DNA of 64,000 bases from Petrosia ficiformis (taxonomy: Eukaryota > Porifera > Demospongiae > Haplosclerida > Petrosiidae): positions 50,586,746 through 50,650,745 of the forward strand of contig OX345636.1 of assembly GCA_947044365.1 (NCBI GenBank). The letters are read 5' to 3'. The notes under the pieces are model-generated. The model made no database searches and was not told the origin of the DNA. It saw only the letters and a list, made by a program, of their open reading frames with translations. Position numbers and translations under genes: made by a program. Below, piece by piece: positions 1 to 10,720 of the stretch (positions are counted from its first letter, which is position 1; each line of letters starts with the position of its first letter).

Positions 1-45
1 TTTCTTGTAAACTAGTACATGTACAACATGTACATGTATATATTA

Positions 46-1130
46 AATATAATTATGTTATTACTTACCTTTATAAAAATACATGTATGATTGCAGCCTC
101 CATAAGATATGATGAAACACATCTGAAATCCTCACCAAGATGTTCAACACTTGATAATGAACACTGGTAGAAATGATGTATTACAAGAGCTGAGTAGAGA
201 AGTTAAAATGTAAATGAATTGTTAGCAAATTACAATTAATTATACCCACAATAAAAATTATCCTAGCATTGAAGTCCACAGAAAAACAGACACTCTCTTT
301 TCAGGAAACAACATTATCCTGTCAACATTTGAAAATATCAATTATAAAAACAAATTAAATGACCCAAGAATAATGATAATTTTTACTTCACTTGTTCAGG
401 ATACATGTACATGTATATAAGGAACGAAAGGATGTCTGGTACTGTTTATTAAGATGAGGTCAAGAGGAATTATATATGTATATATAATTATTGGAATGCA
501 TATTTCCACTGCACTTAGTTGGGAAACAATTCACAATGCCCCTTCTATAAAGAATATCTAAAACTGATTGCCTTACAAAGTAAAAAAAGTTGGGAAGGAA
601 TCAATGAATAACTTACTAAAACAACATCTGTGGCAAATCTCTTTTCAATACGATTTTGATAAACTTTTTTCTCTACTCTATCGAGTCTTTAAATCGACGC
701 TTACATTAAAAAAGTTGGGACAGAATGAATGAATGAATGAAGGAATGAATGAATGAATGACAGAATGACAACCAAAGTGCTAAAGACTCACCCACGCGTA
801 GGCAAGGCGAGCCCAATTATATCACAATACAGATTCCTGGTATTACTCACTGTGATAATTTTATTAGCGATGAAAATATCGTTATATTGATAGCATCACA
901 TATCTTTAGTTAACATAGCAACTCAATTACTAAGTAACTTACTCATTATCTGTCTCTCTTGAAACACTTTACTATCTCCTTCATCATCTATATATCGTTA
1001 GTAGTAGTCCATGTACAAGTCATTGCTAAGATAAAAAATATATAAGACTAGAATTATGGACACATTTGAAGTACAGTACATTGTCAACACAATAATTTAT
1101 TACACAGTATAATTACAATGACATATACAT
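46..1130. repeat. Diverged segmental duplicate, copy 1
   Basis: This segment matches 4970-6510 in the same order and orientation. One shared block starts with ttacttacctttataaaa and continues through gcagcctccataa and ttaaaatg; a second, near 823-1005, matches 6103-6300 (caatacagat, ggtattact, ctgtctctcttgaaaca). On the minus strand both copies carry donor-like sites (AAAG|GTAAGTAA near 60 and 4978). The blocks may be remains of duplicated exons, but no reading frame is conserved between copies. A short (aatg)n tract lies at 724-763. Confidence 0.6.
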
Positions 1131-1149
1131 GATGTTTTCGGAGATGTAG

Positions 1150-1275
1150 AAAGAAAGAAAGAAAGAAAGACACACACCTGAGGCAATGGAAAAAGAAAAA
1201 TGAGAGTTACCTCAGGTGGGATTCGAACCCACAACACTCTGTACTCCGGACTGAGCTACCAAGGTAGCTCACTGG
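1150..1275 (-). mobile_element. tRNA-derived SINE with (CTTT)n tail
   Basis: Read on the minus strand, this has an A-box-like TAGCTCAGTCCGG (1258-1246) and a perfect B box GGTTCGAATCC (1229-1219), followed by a short body and a (CTTT)n tail (plus-strand gaaa repeats at 1150-1170). The boxes are too close together for an intact tRNA because the anticodon arm is missing, so it is read as a tRNA-derived SINE. Near the 3' end CACCTGAGG and CCTCAGGTGG can pair into a terminal hairpin. Confidence 0.6.
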
Positions 1276-1742
1276 CAGGGTCCGAATCAAACATCTCATA
1301 TGCCTGTATGAACAGGCTAACTCGACACAAGGCATTATGTAATTGTTGTAATACAAAACATGTAATCATGTCTACATGTACCAGAAGCACATGTACTAAT
1401 TTTAACTACATGCTGTATTACGCTAAAATTAATTACACATGATTTTAAAAGTATATAGTGTTGAGGTACATGTACATGTACTCACAATAAGCACACTTTG
1501 ATACATGTATCTTTCAGTGTTTTAATGTTCTGCACAAGGATGACCAATAAAGGTTGAGATGAAATAATGCACGAGCCGAAGGTAAGTGCATTATGTCATC
1601 AGGTCTTTTACTGTGTGACCCGAGTGCAGAACATTGAAACAAAGCCAGCAAAGTGTGGTTTAAGAAGTTCATTGCTGATCACAGGATCTTTATCCAATCA
1701 GATGATTAGACCTGGTGTGATACTTGAGGTGACTTTTTGATC
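1276..1742. other. AT-rich stretch, no gene seen
   Basis: No open frame, RNA gene or repeat is convincing here apart from scattered acatgtac words. It leads into the Crypton-like remnant downstream. Confidence 0.5.
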
Positions 1743-2078
1743 ATGGCTACTCAATTTGCTGAACCTGTCTCTGAAGAAACTGAGTTAGAACTGTGTAAAA
1801 GTGCTATTCCATAAAATACTAAATCTACAACGGAAGGGGAATTCATACATGGAACGATTGGACAGCTAACAGATGTGTTTTTAGTGCTGATGTCTCCAGA
1901 ATTCCCTGTTACTACACCACTGTTGGATATGACATCTACTGATTTGAGTTATTGGATGAGGAAGTTACATGCAGTATTGGAAGTTGGCAAAACCAAGTCT
2001 AACCAATTATGCCAGATGAAGAAACATTACTTTTGTCAACTGGTCACTTTGGTAGACATGATGAACACAGAAATTTAA
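1743..2078 (+). pseudogene. Crypton/DUF3504-like N-terminal remnant
   Basis: One frame runs 112 codons from ATG at 1743 and is broken only by an in-frame TAA at 1812. The residues CKSAIP, then NTKSTTE just after the stop, and PLLDMTSTDLSYWMRKL later resemble the N-terminal region of Crypton-derived tyrosine-recombinase proteins (KIAA1958/QRICH1/ZMYM type). In that family an IPxNTKxST segment precedes a 'LLxLTxxxLxYWLxKFV' segment; the stop replaces the residue before NT. No catalytic domain follows, so this is a truncated copy. C-terminal fragments of the same broad family lie at 16500-16860 (+) and 54262-54666 (-). The family assignment rests on remembered motif patterns and is moderate. Confidence 0.45.
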
Positions 2079-2478
2079 TGTGTGCACAGTATAAGAAGTA
2101 GAGAAAGGTCAAATTTATTTGCAGTGTAGTGATTTTGGGAGCATGACTAATCGTGGGGGCCTATGCATATATGAAAGTGTATAATAAAGTGATGGATCAG
2201 TATGAAAATCTTGATGATAAAGAACATTGCATAGTTAATAATTATGTTTGTAAAGGTTCCTTTTTTTCTAAATTCAGTAACGATTTTAACTTAATAGGTG
2301 TGGTCTCCACATGAATCACCTTTTTCACAATGAAATAATTAAGTAATTCAACATCTAGAAGGGAAAAAATGATAAATTTCTTATGAAAAGTACTTAGGCT
2401 TACAACAAATTTTCTAATTCCTTCAAAAATAGCACCGAGACCACACTGTCTAGAGATTACATATAACAAATGTAAGAC

Positions 2479-3516
2479 TGACAAAGACCAACAAACAGAC
2501 ATTAGATAATGACAAAGTCCAACATATCAAAACAGACATTAGATAATGACAAAGCCCAACATATCAAAACAGACATTAGATAATGACAAAGCCTAACATA
2601 CATGTACCAGAGAGCTCAACCTATCAAAATGGACATTAGATAATGACAAAGCCCAACATATCAAAACAGACATTAGATAATGACAAAGCCCAACATATCA
2701 AAACAGACATTAGATAATGACAAAGCCTAACATAAATGTACCAGAGAGCTCAACCTATCAAAATGGACATTAGATAATGACAAAGCCCAACATATCTAAA
2801 CGGACATTAGATAATGACAAAGCCCAACATATCAAAACAGACATTAGATAATGACAAAGCTCAACATATCAAAACAGACATTAGATAATGACAAAGCCCA
2901 ACATATCAAAACAGACATTAGATAATGACAAAGCCTAACATACATTTGTACATGTACCAGAGAGCTCAACCTATCAAAATGGACATTAGATAATGACAAA
3001 GCCCAACATATCTAAACGGACATTAGATAATGACAAAGCCCAACATATCAAAACAGACATTAGATAATGACAAAGCTCAACATATCAAAATGGACATTAG
3101 ATAATGACAAAGCTCAACATATCAAAATGGACATTAGATAATGACAAAGCCCAACATATCAAAACGGACATTAGATAATGAAAAAGCCCAACATATCAAA
3201 ACGGACATTAGATAATGACAAAGCCCAACATATCAAAATGGACATTAGATAATGACAAAGCCCAACATATCAAAACAGACATTAGATAATGACAAACCCC
3301 AACATATCAAAACAGACATTAGATAATGAAAAAGCCCAACATATCAAAACAGACATTAGATAATGACAAACCCCAACGTATCAGACAGACATTAGATAAT
3401 GACAAAGCCCAACATATCAAAACAAACATCAGATAATGACAAACCTCAACATATCAGACAGACATTACATAACGACAAAGCCAGACAAACAATAATTAAG
3501 TAATAACAAAGCCCAG
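2479..3516. repeat. 37-bp minisatellite with higher-order structure
   Basis: A 37-bp unit (aacatatcaaaacagacatt followed by agataatgacaaagccc) is repeated over about 1 kb. A longer variant containing gtaccagagagctcaacc appears three times (about 2605, 2740 and 2957), so the array grew partly by copying multi-unit blocks. The last units, after about 3380, are degenerate. No unique spacers separate the units. Confidence 0.9.
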
Positions 3517-4969
3517 GAAAATATGTATGACTTGGATTTATGTTGGGATTACAGATTACAATGTACGTGTTATATATTAGTTGCAACAGGAGCTTTAAGA
3601 ACGGTAAAACGTGGTTGTAGTTTCCACAGGGGGAACCCCACTCTCCAAACACTTTTACATATAGACACCATGCTATTTCATAGAAGATGATAGGTACATT
3701 GTATGTGTATATGCCAGCTTTCAAACATAGGTACATAAGATGTACTGTTGGCTATATAATATGATATACCTGTACACTCTAAAGCATATTTTATGTAGCA
3801 CGTAGTAGGGCTCAAGAAAGGTCCGATGGTTTGAACTGTTTGTATAATTATAGTGGGTGATTCGATACCAAAGTACTTGGTTCTTTGATACCACATATGA
3901 AATTTCTGGTATCGAGTAATGTTCAAAACTTCAAATATCGATACCGATACCAATCACCACACCTCTATTTAATCAGACAGACCCATTTCACAGAAAACAT
4001 TTCCTTGTGATTCCACATTTTTAACTGAATTTGTACATTGCTATGCCCACTTTAATATTCACCCATGTGGATATAAACACTTGTAAAATCTAAACATGTA
4101 GAGGATCTGTTGCTGGCTGCTACCTCAGACTGTCTCATTTCTCAAGTGTAGTGATACTAAATCCAAGTAAAAACAGTGACAAGACTAGTGCTTGATTTAA
4201 AGTAATAATCAAGTTTGGTAGGCTTTCTATACCTAATCAAGGTAAGAGCAATATTGAGAAAAAGAAAAACACATCACTGCATATATATATATGTAATCAG
4301 AGAAAGACATCCCATATACAAGCTAGGATTTTAACCCAGGATCCTATGATAATCAGCTTTGGCACAGCGTTACAGTAAAGTATAATTAGGCAAAAACATT
4401 TGATATTTGAACTACACATGTAGTACATGTATCTGCATAGTGGTTAAAAGCATTTGAAAGTTTATCAGTAGCTCATTTTCATAATTTGTAGTTTTACTCT
4501 TTATTAATGAACAGAAACTGTCCACAAGCACTGGTACTGTCCATACAAAGTGTATAAACATGATGAGTTGTTTATCTTCTCCACCTAAGATAAATTTACC
4601 TTATACTATTACATGTACATATTTCTTGTACATATATTACATGTCGTAGTGTTTTGTGAAATGTCCTACATGTATGTATATGTACACTATACCAGATACA
4701 TGTAGTTACAAATTTGACAAAAGTTACTTGCAAACAACCCACCCACATGCAGAGCTATAAATACATTTGTAGGTTATAAATTCGTTAAATTATAGGTTTT
4801 TTAAATGTACATGTACCTATGTCCTACTTATGTATTGCTATAACACAACAGGAACATTTTATTATAGGTTACTGTACATGTACATGTGTTAAAATACAGG
4901 TTCATGAGGTTAATTTCTTTATCAGTGAGTCTGGCATACTTCTTGTAAAACGTGTAATTCACTGACAAG
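3517..4969. other. AT-rich non-coding stretch
   Basis: No gene is supported. It holds ccgataccaatcacc-type words near 3860-3960 that could be worn transposon ends, and many acatgtac words. Confidence 0.5.
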
Positions 4970-6510
4970 TTATTACTTACCTTTATAAAAGTATGAGTGC
5001 AGCCTCCATAAATGGACCAGGATGTGAAATCCTCATCAACATGTTCAACATTTAATAAATAATGAACATGATAGAAATGATGTAAGATCTGATTAGAAAA
5101 GTTAAAATGATTGAATTGTCAGTGAATTAAAATTAATTATGCTCACAAAGAAAGTTAAAATTTTGGTTGTACATGTACGTGTAGCTAATAATGGCTGTAG
5201 TTAATACAGTGTCATAGGTTATGTAACACCTACATGTATAAGAATATGCAACTATAGGAATTAGGCACTTTTGAGAATTAGGCACCTCTGAGAATTAGGC
5301 ACCCCTGAAAATTAGGCACCTCTGAGAATTAGGCACCCCTGAAAATTAGGCTCCTCTGAGAATTAGGCACCTCTAGGAATTAGGCACCTCTGAGAATTAG
5401 GCACCCCTGAAAATTAGGCTTCTCTGAGAATTAGGCACCTCTAGGAATTAGGCACTTCTGAGAAGTAGACACCCCTAAGTTCATTGTAATTTCACTTGAG
5501 TTGTTGGTGTTTCAGGCATTTTATCACCCCTGATTGTAATACACGTAGCGAATTCAACACCTCCAAATATTGTTTGCTTGTCTCAATTTGAAGGTACATG
5601 TATATGTTTGCTTGTAGAATGTACATGTAGACATTAACTGTGCTTACAGCCAATAAAAAAAATTCTAAATATCCTGACCCCCCTAAATAGTGAACAAATT
5701 AATCAATTATTTTCATTCACGAATAATAATGATATCATCACTTTTTCTACTCTCACTATTATCAAGTTGTTTGATTATTGCATGATAATTATTATTAATG
5801 ATTATTATTCACTAAATATTAGCAGGTATGAAATGCCTATGTTTGGCAGTAGTTTGTAGACAGTGATTGGCACATGCAAATACAGTTGAGTTGAGTGCAC
5901 ATATACAACAAAGAGCAATTTCAGGTTTATACATGTAGGTACATGTACATGTAATTACTAATTATAGGTACACATTTTCTTGATAATCACTACAATTGTG
6001 ATTATGGACTACATTATTATTATTTTAATTGTTTCATACACTACTCAGCAAGTGTTACACGCATGTAAGTAATAATTATTTTAAAAAATTAATTATATTC
6101 CAATACAGATTTCTGGTATTACTTATTGCGATAATTTGATTATTAATGAAAATATAGTTGTATTGATATTATCACACATCTTTAGCTAACATGGCAACTT
6201 AATTTCTAAGTAACTTACTCATCTGTCTCTCTTGAAACAGCTTCTTATCTCTTTGGATTTCCGTCCACTATAATTCATCAGTAGTAGTTGTGATTGCTGA
6301 AGTGGAGAAAAAAAGCAACAAAAGAATTATTATTAGTCAGTAGTAGTTGACAAGTCAGTAATTGCTAATGTGGAGAAAAAGAGTAACGATAGTCTAAATC
6401 ATGAATGGAAATAAATAGTAAATCGAAAATACAATATATATAATGACATTTAATTAGATGTAATCATTTTCGAAAATACAATATTATATAATGACATATA
6501 ATTCTGTAAT
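4970..6510. repeat. Diverged segmental duplicate, copy 2
   Basis: This is the second copy of the 46-1130 segment, enlarged by about 0.9 kb that includes the 17-bp minisatellite at 5257-5477. On the minus strand donor-like GTAAGT sites follow GACAGATGA near 6217 and TTTATAAAG near 4979. Confidence 0.6.
5257..5477. repeat. 17-bp tandem repeat, about 13 units
   Basis: Units of the form gaattaggcacctctga are repeated about 13 times, with regular variants (gcacccctga, gctcctctga, gcacctctag). It lies inside the second duplicate and has no counterpart in the first, so it expanded after the duplication. Confidence 0.9.
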
Positions 6511-7181
6511 CATGCATTTCTACATGTACATGTACCAGAAGTTACATCAACTGAAGGAGCATACATCAGGTATATAAACACTGTGTCACACTTTGTTAAA
6601 ATTAATCAACCTACACACATGTATATAGTATCTTACATGTAAGTGGATCTAATAAATTTAGCAATTTTTAAACCCTAGGGTTTAGCATGTATTTTACCTT
6701 TAGTGAATTTGAGCCATCCCTAATAAAATGATTATGATATAATTATATTTCTTATTGTGTACAATATTTATGTTACAATGTAGTTGCTAAAATCATTAAA
6801 ATTAGTACATGCAATTACATTTCATAAAGTTTTAGATATGCGTAAATATTATAACAATTAATTGTATTGACAACACAATGTTTTACATATTGTATTATGT
6901 ACAAATAAACATCAACAACATGATGTCATAGATTTTGTGTATAATTATGTAATTATTGTTATTAATTTATGTATGGAAAACAACTCCTAATAAAGGAGTG
7001 CATGGCATATGGTCAGAATATGGTGTGTTGTTTCTTATTCTATGGTTCTTAATAAATTTTTATAAAGAAAACTTTCAAAATATACGACCTGCGAGTGAGC
7101 AGCGTTACATTTACAGGTTCCACCAAGACCTATTACAAAGGATCGTAGCAGATTGACAAACAGAGAGAGTAACCATGTGCA
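6511..7181. other. AT-rich leader before retroelement gag
   Basis: No gene seen. An AATAAA at about 7051 and the position just upstream of the gag start at 7182 make this a candidate LTR/leader region, but no matching second LTR could be found. Confidence 0.3.
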
Positions 7182-8470
7182 ATGTCATACACAAAAGCTG
7201 ATCTCAAGATGCTATTTGAGGAAGCTAAAGCTAAGAAGGAGCTTCTTAAACAGAAGTTACGAGTATCAGAAGAAGACAATGAGAAGTTGCAACAGAGGAT
7301 TGACACCATTGCAGAGGAACAGACATGTGCAAAAGGAGCTACCATAGATTGTCTGTGAAGGAGTCAGTGAGTGATGAAAATATCTTACAACTACAACAGG
7401 AGCTATTGGCTGTCACAAAGATAGCTGACAAGTGTGAGTGGAATTCGGAAATGCTAAGGAGGACAATGTTGAGAGCTAAAGAGGAAGTATGTAAGGAGTT
7501 GAATGATGTTGATAAGAATGAGCTAGAATCTTGTGATGAGTTGATTACTCCATTGAAGGAGATCAGTAGACTTGAAGCACAGCCTGAAAAAATTTCAAGT
7601 GTACATGTACATGTTGAACAGGACTCGAGTACAATACAAGAGAATCCTATCATTCTGATTGGAGAACCTGGTGACATTCCTGATGGAGGATTGCAGCTGT
7701 TAAAACTGCCAACTTTACCAAAGTTTTCAGTGGCAGACCTAGATAAAAATGATGATTACACTGGATCAGAAGGATTGAAAAGCATGCTGAACTTCAAAAG
7801 TGGTCAGAAAGAGGTGTTAGAGTATGAAGGTTTGCTTATGGAGAAGGCGGAGCAAGTGTATGAGTTGTTGCTTTTAAAGTTTAAGACCTGTTTTTTGGAT
7901 GCTACAGAAGCATTACAATCCAGACTCAACCTTGTCTGTCAAGAGGCATTGATATCTGCACAGCTCATGTGATGAAAACAGAGTATGGATGAGTCTTTTG
8001 ATTCATTTGCACAAAACTTCAAAAAGCATTTTGTTACAAGCTATGGACGACGGTGTGGAATGGACGAAGAGTCGAAACCACTGTTAAAATGTGATTTGTT
8101 CACTGAAGGACTGAAGCTGAAGTGGCAAGAGAAGATACTACAGCTAAGATGTTCTCTGATGCTCTACATTTTACCAGAGCTGCTGAAGAACAGGAGAAGC
8201 AACTTGCTGTCCTGCACCATACACCGAAAACCCTTCCCTAAAATAAGTCTTATGATAGCAGAAAGCCACTAATCCAACAAGCGTCTAGCAGCAAATAACT
8301 TCCGAGGTCTCAAGTGTCACAAGTGTGGAAGCACGGAACGCTTATGGAGAGAATACCCTCAACATCAATCTCCTGGAGAAACTCTAGCTCATCTTAGAAA
8401 ACCATCTAGTTCAACAACAAGTTCAACAGTAACCAGTGTGTCCAAGACAGCTGAAAGTGAGGAGAACTGA
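7182..8470 (+). pseudogene. Retroelement gag-like polyprotein, frameshifted
   Basis: Translation starts at ATG 7182 with a Lys/Glu-rich coiled coil (MSYTKADLKMLFEEAKAKKE) to a stop at 7358. It continues in a second frame (to 7972), then a third (7985-8272), and ends with a zinc-knuckle region near 8316. The middle part carries the capsid-like LPTLPKFSVADLDKNDDY and AEQVYELLLLK segments, then YGRRCGMDEESKPLLK. The knuckle reads CHKCGSTERLWREYP: the CX2C pair is kept, but the expected His and last Cys of CX2CX4HX4C are replaced. No pol follows; the next retroelement sequence is on the other strand. A decayed Gypsy-like gag with at least three frame breaks. Confidence 0.65.
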
Positions 8471-8559
8471 TATGATAGGCTTCTTTGAGAATAGACCGAA
8501 GCTGAGCACCAGTGACTGAGTCATTCCTTCAGTGTAAACCAAGTGACTGGATCAGATAG

Positions 8560-8880
8560 TCACTGGACAAATTTGCGTACATATAGGTACGAGTGGAACT
8601 TGTTTATACCAAATATTAACGAGAGAGCCTCCTTTTTTAACTGTGCATAGTTCTGTTCACTTTTGGTTAACGTACGAGAGGCACAGGCGATTGGGTGCTC
8701 CGTTCCATCAGATAATACATGTGAGATCACTGCATCTATTTCGTATGCTGAGGCATTAGCAGCTAACTTCAGGGGACGATCAGGATTGTAGTGAGCTACC
8801 ACGGGTGCTTCCATTAATTTCTATCTGGCTTCCCGAACGCCTTCTCCCATTCCTCAGTCCAATTCCATCTGGTATCATTC
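8560..8880 (-). pseudogene. Gypsy RNase H N-terminal part
   Basis: The RT-linked RNase H begins with RWNWTEEWEKAF and continues in another frame as PVVAHYNPDRPLKLAANASA, then GTEHPIACASRTLTKSEQNY and INKFHSYLY. The Asp expected in the 'ADASxxGIGAVLS' stretch is Asn (AANASAYEIDAVIS), which would remove an active-site metal ligand. It is truncated at 8560. Confidence 0.8.
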
Positions 8881-8889
8881 TTCAATAAC

Positions 8890-9734
8890 TCATTCAATGG
8901 ATGGAGGGAGTAACATCGAAAGATTCTGCTGCATAAACTTTCCATAATAGTGAATTGATCCTAGGAAGGCTTGTAACTCCCTTACATTCTTTGGTCGTGG
9001 TGCTTTGAGAACAGCTTCCACCTTAGCTGATGATGCGTGTAATCCATTTCTATCTATTACATGTACAAGTCCCAAGTACTCTATGGAATCTTGAAGAAAC
9101 AAACATTTTGAGCGTTTCAAACATATATCGTGATGTTTCATCATCTTTAGTACTTCTGTAAGATTAGCTAAATGCTTCTGGTCATTACTGTAAATATAAC
9201 AAATCACCTTTGTCATACCCTGAATTATAGTATCCATTATTTTTTGGAACACTGCAGGTGCTGGGGCAATTCCAAATGGTACTTTGGTAAATTGGTAAAA
9301 TGCTTGGTGTATGTAAGCTTGTTTTAAATAAAGTTTCGTAAATCTCTGACCTCCACTTAAAGTCGCAAATATGTTCTCTGGATGTAGTATGGGTACTGAT
9401 CTTCTTCTAAAACAGGGTTTATCGTAATCTTGTAATCACCACACAATCTAACTCGTCCATCCGGTTTCGGAACTGGTACTAGTGGTGCTGCCCACTCACT
9501 GTAATTAAATTTTTCTATTACTCGTTCTGCTTCTAACCTGTCCAATTCCTTACTAATTATTTCTTTCGTTGCAAATGGTACATTCCTTGGTTTATGAAAT
9601 TTAGGAGTAGCTCCTTCCTTTACTCGTAGCTTGGCTTCAAAATGGCGAATTGGACCAAGTTTATCCTCGATTAGCTCAGAATAGCTTGTCAGAAGTTTAT
9701 CCAGTTCCTTGTGAATGTTTTCTATTTTCATCAA
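8890..9734 (-). pseudogene. Gypsy reverse transcriptase, inactivated
   Basis: The fingers/palm region is clear: ELDRLEAERVIEKFNYSEWA, PLVPVPKPDGRVRLCGDYK, then PFGIAPAPAVFQKIMDTIIQ and a thumb/connection ending RELQAFLGSIHYYGKF. The motif that normally holds the first catalytic Asp (LDLxQAY) reads LYLKQAY, and the YxDD box is lost (ICYIYSNDQ), with short deletions around both. A frame change lies between 9253 and 9356. It could not be catalytic. Confidence 0.85.
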
Positions 9735-10120
9735 TGCTATGTGTTGCCAATCTAATGTGAAAGAGTGGAGCTAATCTCGTCCTAGTAAACTTGGACCGTT
9801 TCCATTGACTATCATTAACGACAGAGTGCGACTCTGCTCTCCATATTTTGCTTCCACTGTAATTTCTCCTATTTCATGGTTTCTCCACTATATGTCTTCA
9901 GCTGTACTGATGGTTTTACTATCTCCAGATTTGGGAACAATCTGAAATAGGTACATGTACATTTAGATACTACTGGCTGCCCTCCGTATCTACTTCCATT
10001 TTAAGACATTTCCCATTAAACTGCACTACTACCATGATAGGCGTTGTATTTGGACCTCCCATATGGTAAATAGGTAACTAAACATCCTCACCTTCTTCAT
10101 CTGTGCTCACTTCAAAATAA
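9735..10120 (-). pseudogene. Degenerate retroviral-type aspartic protease region
   Basis: The minus strand reads NTTPIMVVVQFNGKCLKMEV followed by DTEGSQ and a stop. The position corresponds to the DTGAS active-site motif of retropepsins, here damaged (Gly lost, early stop). It lies between the zinc knuckles and the reverse transcriptase, as expected. Confidence 0.55.
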
Positions 10121-10194
10121 TTACTGAGTTTATTATTGTGTCTGGTAGAGTAGTTTCCTGCGTTTCCTTGGTAACTTCTACTCGACTGCGAGCA

Positions 10195-10305
10195 ACATGC
10201 TCTTGCCAAATGTCCTCTTTTGCGACAGTTCCTACAAATACATGTAATCTCTTATAAAGGCAGGATTGTCCCATGTGTGCATTACTCGAACAACGATAAC
10301 ACTTA
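10195..10305 (-). pseudogene. Tandem zinc knuckles of Gypsy gag
   Basis: Two intact CX2CX4HX4C motifs are visible on the minus strand: CYRCSSNAHMGQSC, then CRNCRKRGHLARAC. They lie in different frames, so a frameshift separates them. In the family they bind the element RNA during packaging. Confidence 0.7.
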
Positions 10306-10346
10306 TAATCAGAAATGGCTTTGTTAGTGGGTATGGTTGATTTGAT

Positions 10347-10720
10347 TCAGTGTACTGCAATCTCAGCGTTCATTCTCAACTGTTTCGTCTGCCTTTCTGC
10401 TGTTTCTAACACTGAAGCCAGCTCTATGGCGGCAGTTTCAAGGGTTAATTTGTCTTCTGCTAATAACTTATTTTGAGTTGCTACATTTCTTAATCCACAT
10501 ACTAGCCTATATCTCAGGGCATCTGTGAGGCCTTCTCCGGCCAAATTCACAGTGTGTCGTAACTCTGCTAGGTATTCAGCGATACTGTCAGTCTCATTCT
10601 GATTTCGTCTGTAAAAATGGAATCTCTTAGCGATAACTACTTTCTTTGGCTGATGTTTCCTGAGCTTTTCGTAAAGTGTAAATCCTTTTCTCTCATTTGC
10701 CCCAGAGCTTACAGGTCCCT
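10347..10720 (-). pseudogene. Gypsy gag C-terminal half
   Basis: One open minus-strand frame carries the capsid segments RFHFYRRNQNETDSIAEYLA and ALRYRLVCGLRNVATQNKLL, then LAEDKLTLETAAIELASVLE. These match the conserved retrotransposon-gag region in which a 'ESIxxYxxxLR' helix precedes 'LRDRLVCGL'. It encodes the particle-forming capsid in intact relatives. The N-terminal part (10720-10870) is broken. Downstream (10195-10300) two zinc knuckles follow in different frames. An adjacent partial copy of this gag segment lies at 11435-11660. Confidence 0.75.

Noticed and set aside
1213..1275. Functional tRNA gene on the minus strand
   Set aside because: The B box is perfect but the anticodon arm is missing and a CTTT-tailed body follows, so a SINE fits better.
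2479..3516. CRISPR-like direct repeat array
   Set aside because: The units are contiguous without unique spacers, and the DNA is clearly eukaryotic.
3830..3965. Possible hAT-like element with gataccgatacc ends
   Set aside because: The inverted ends match only loosely and no target duplication is visible.
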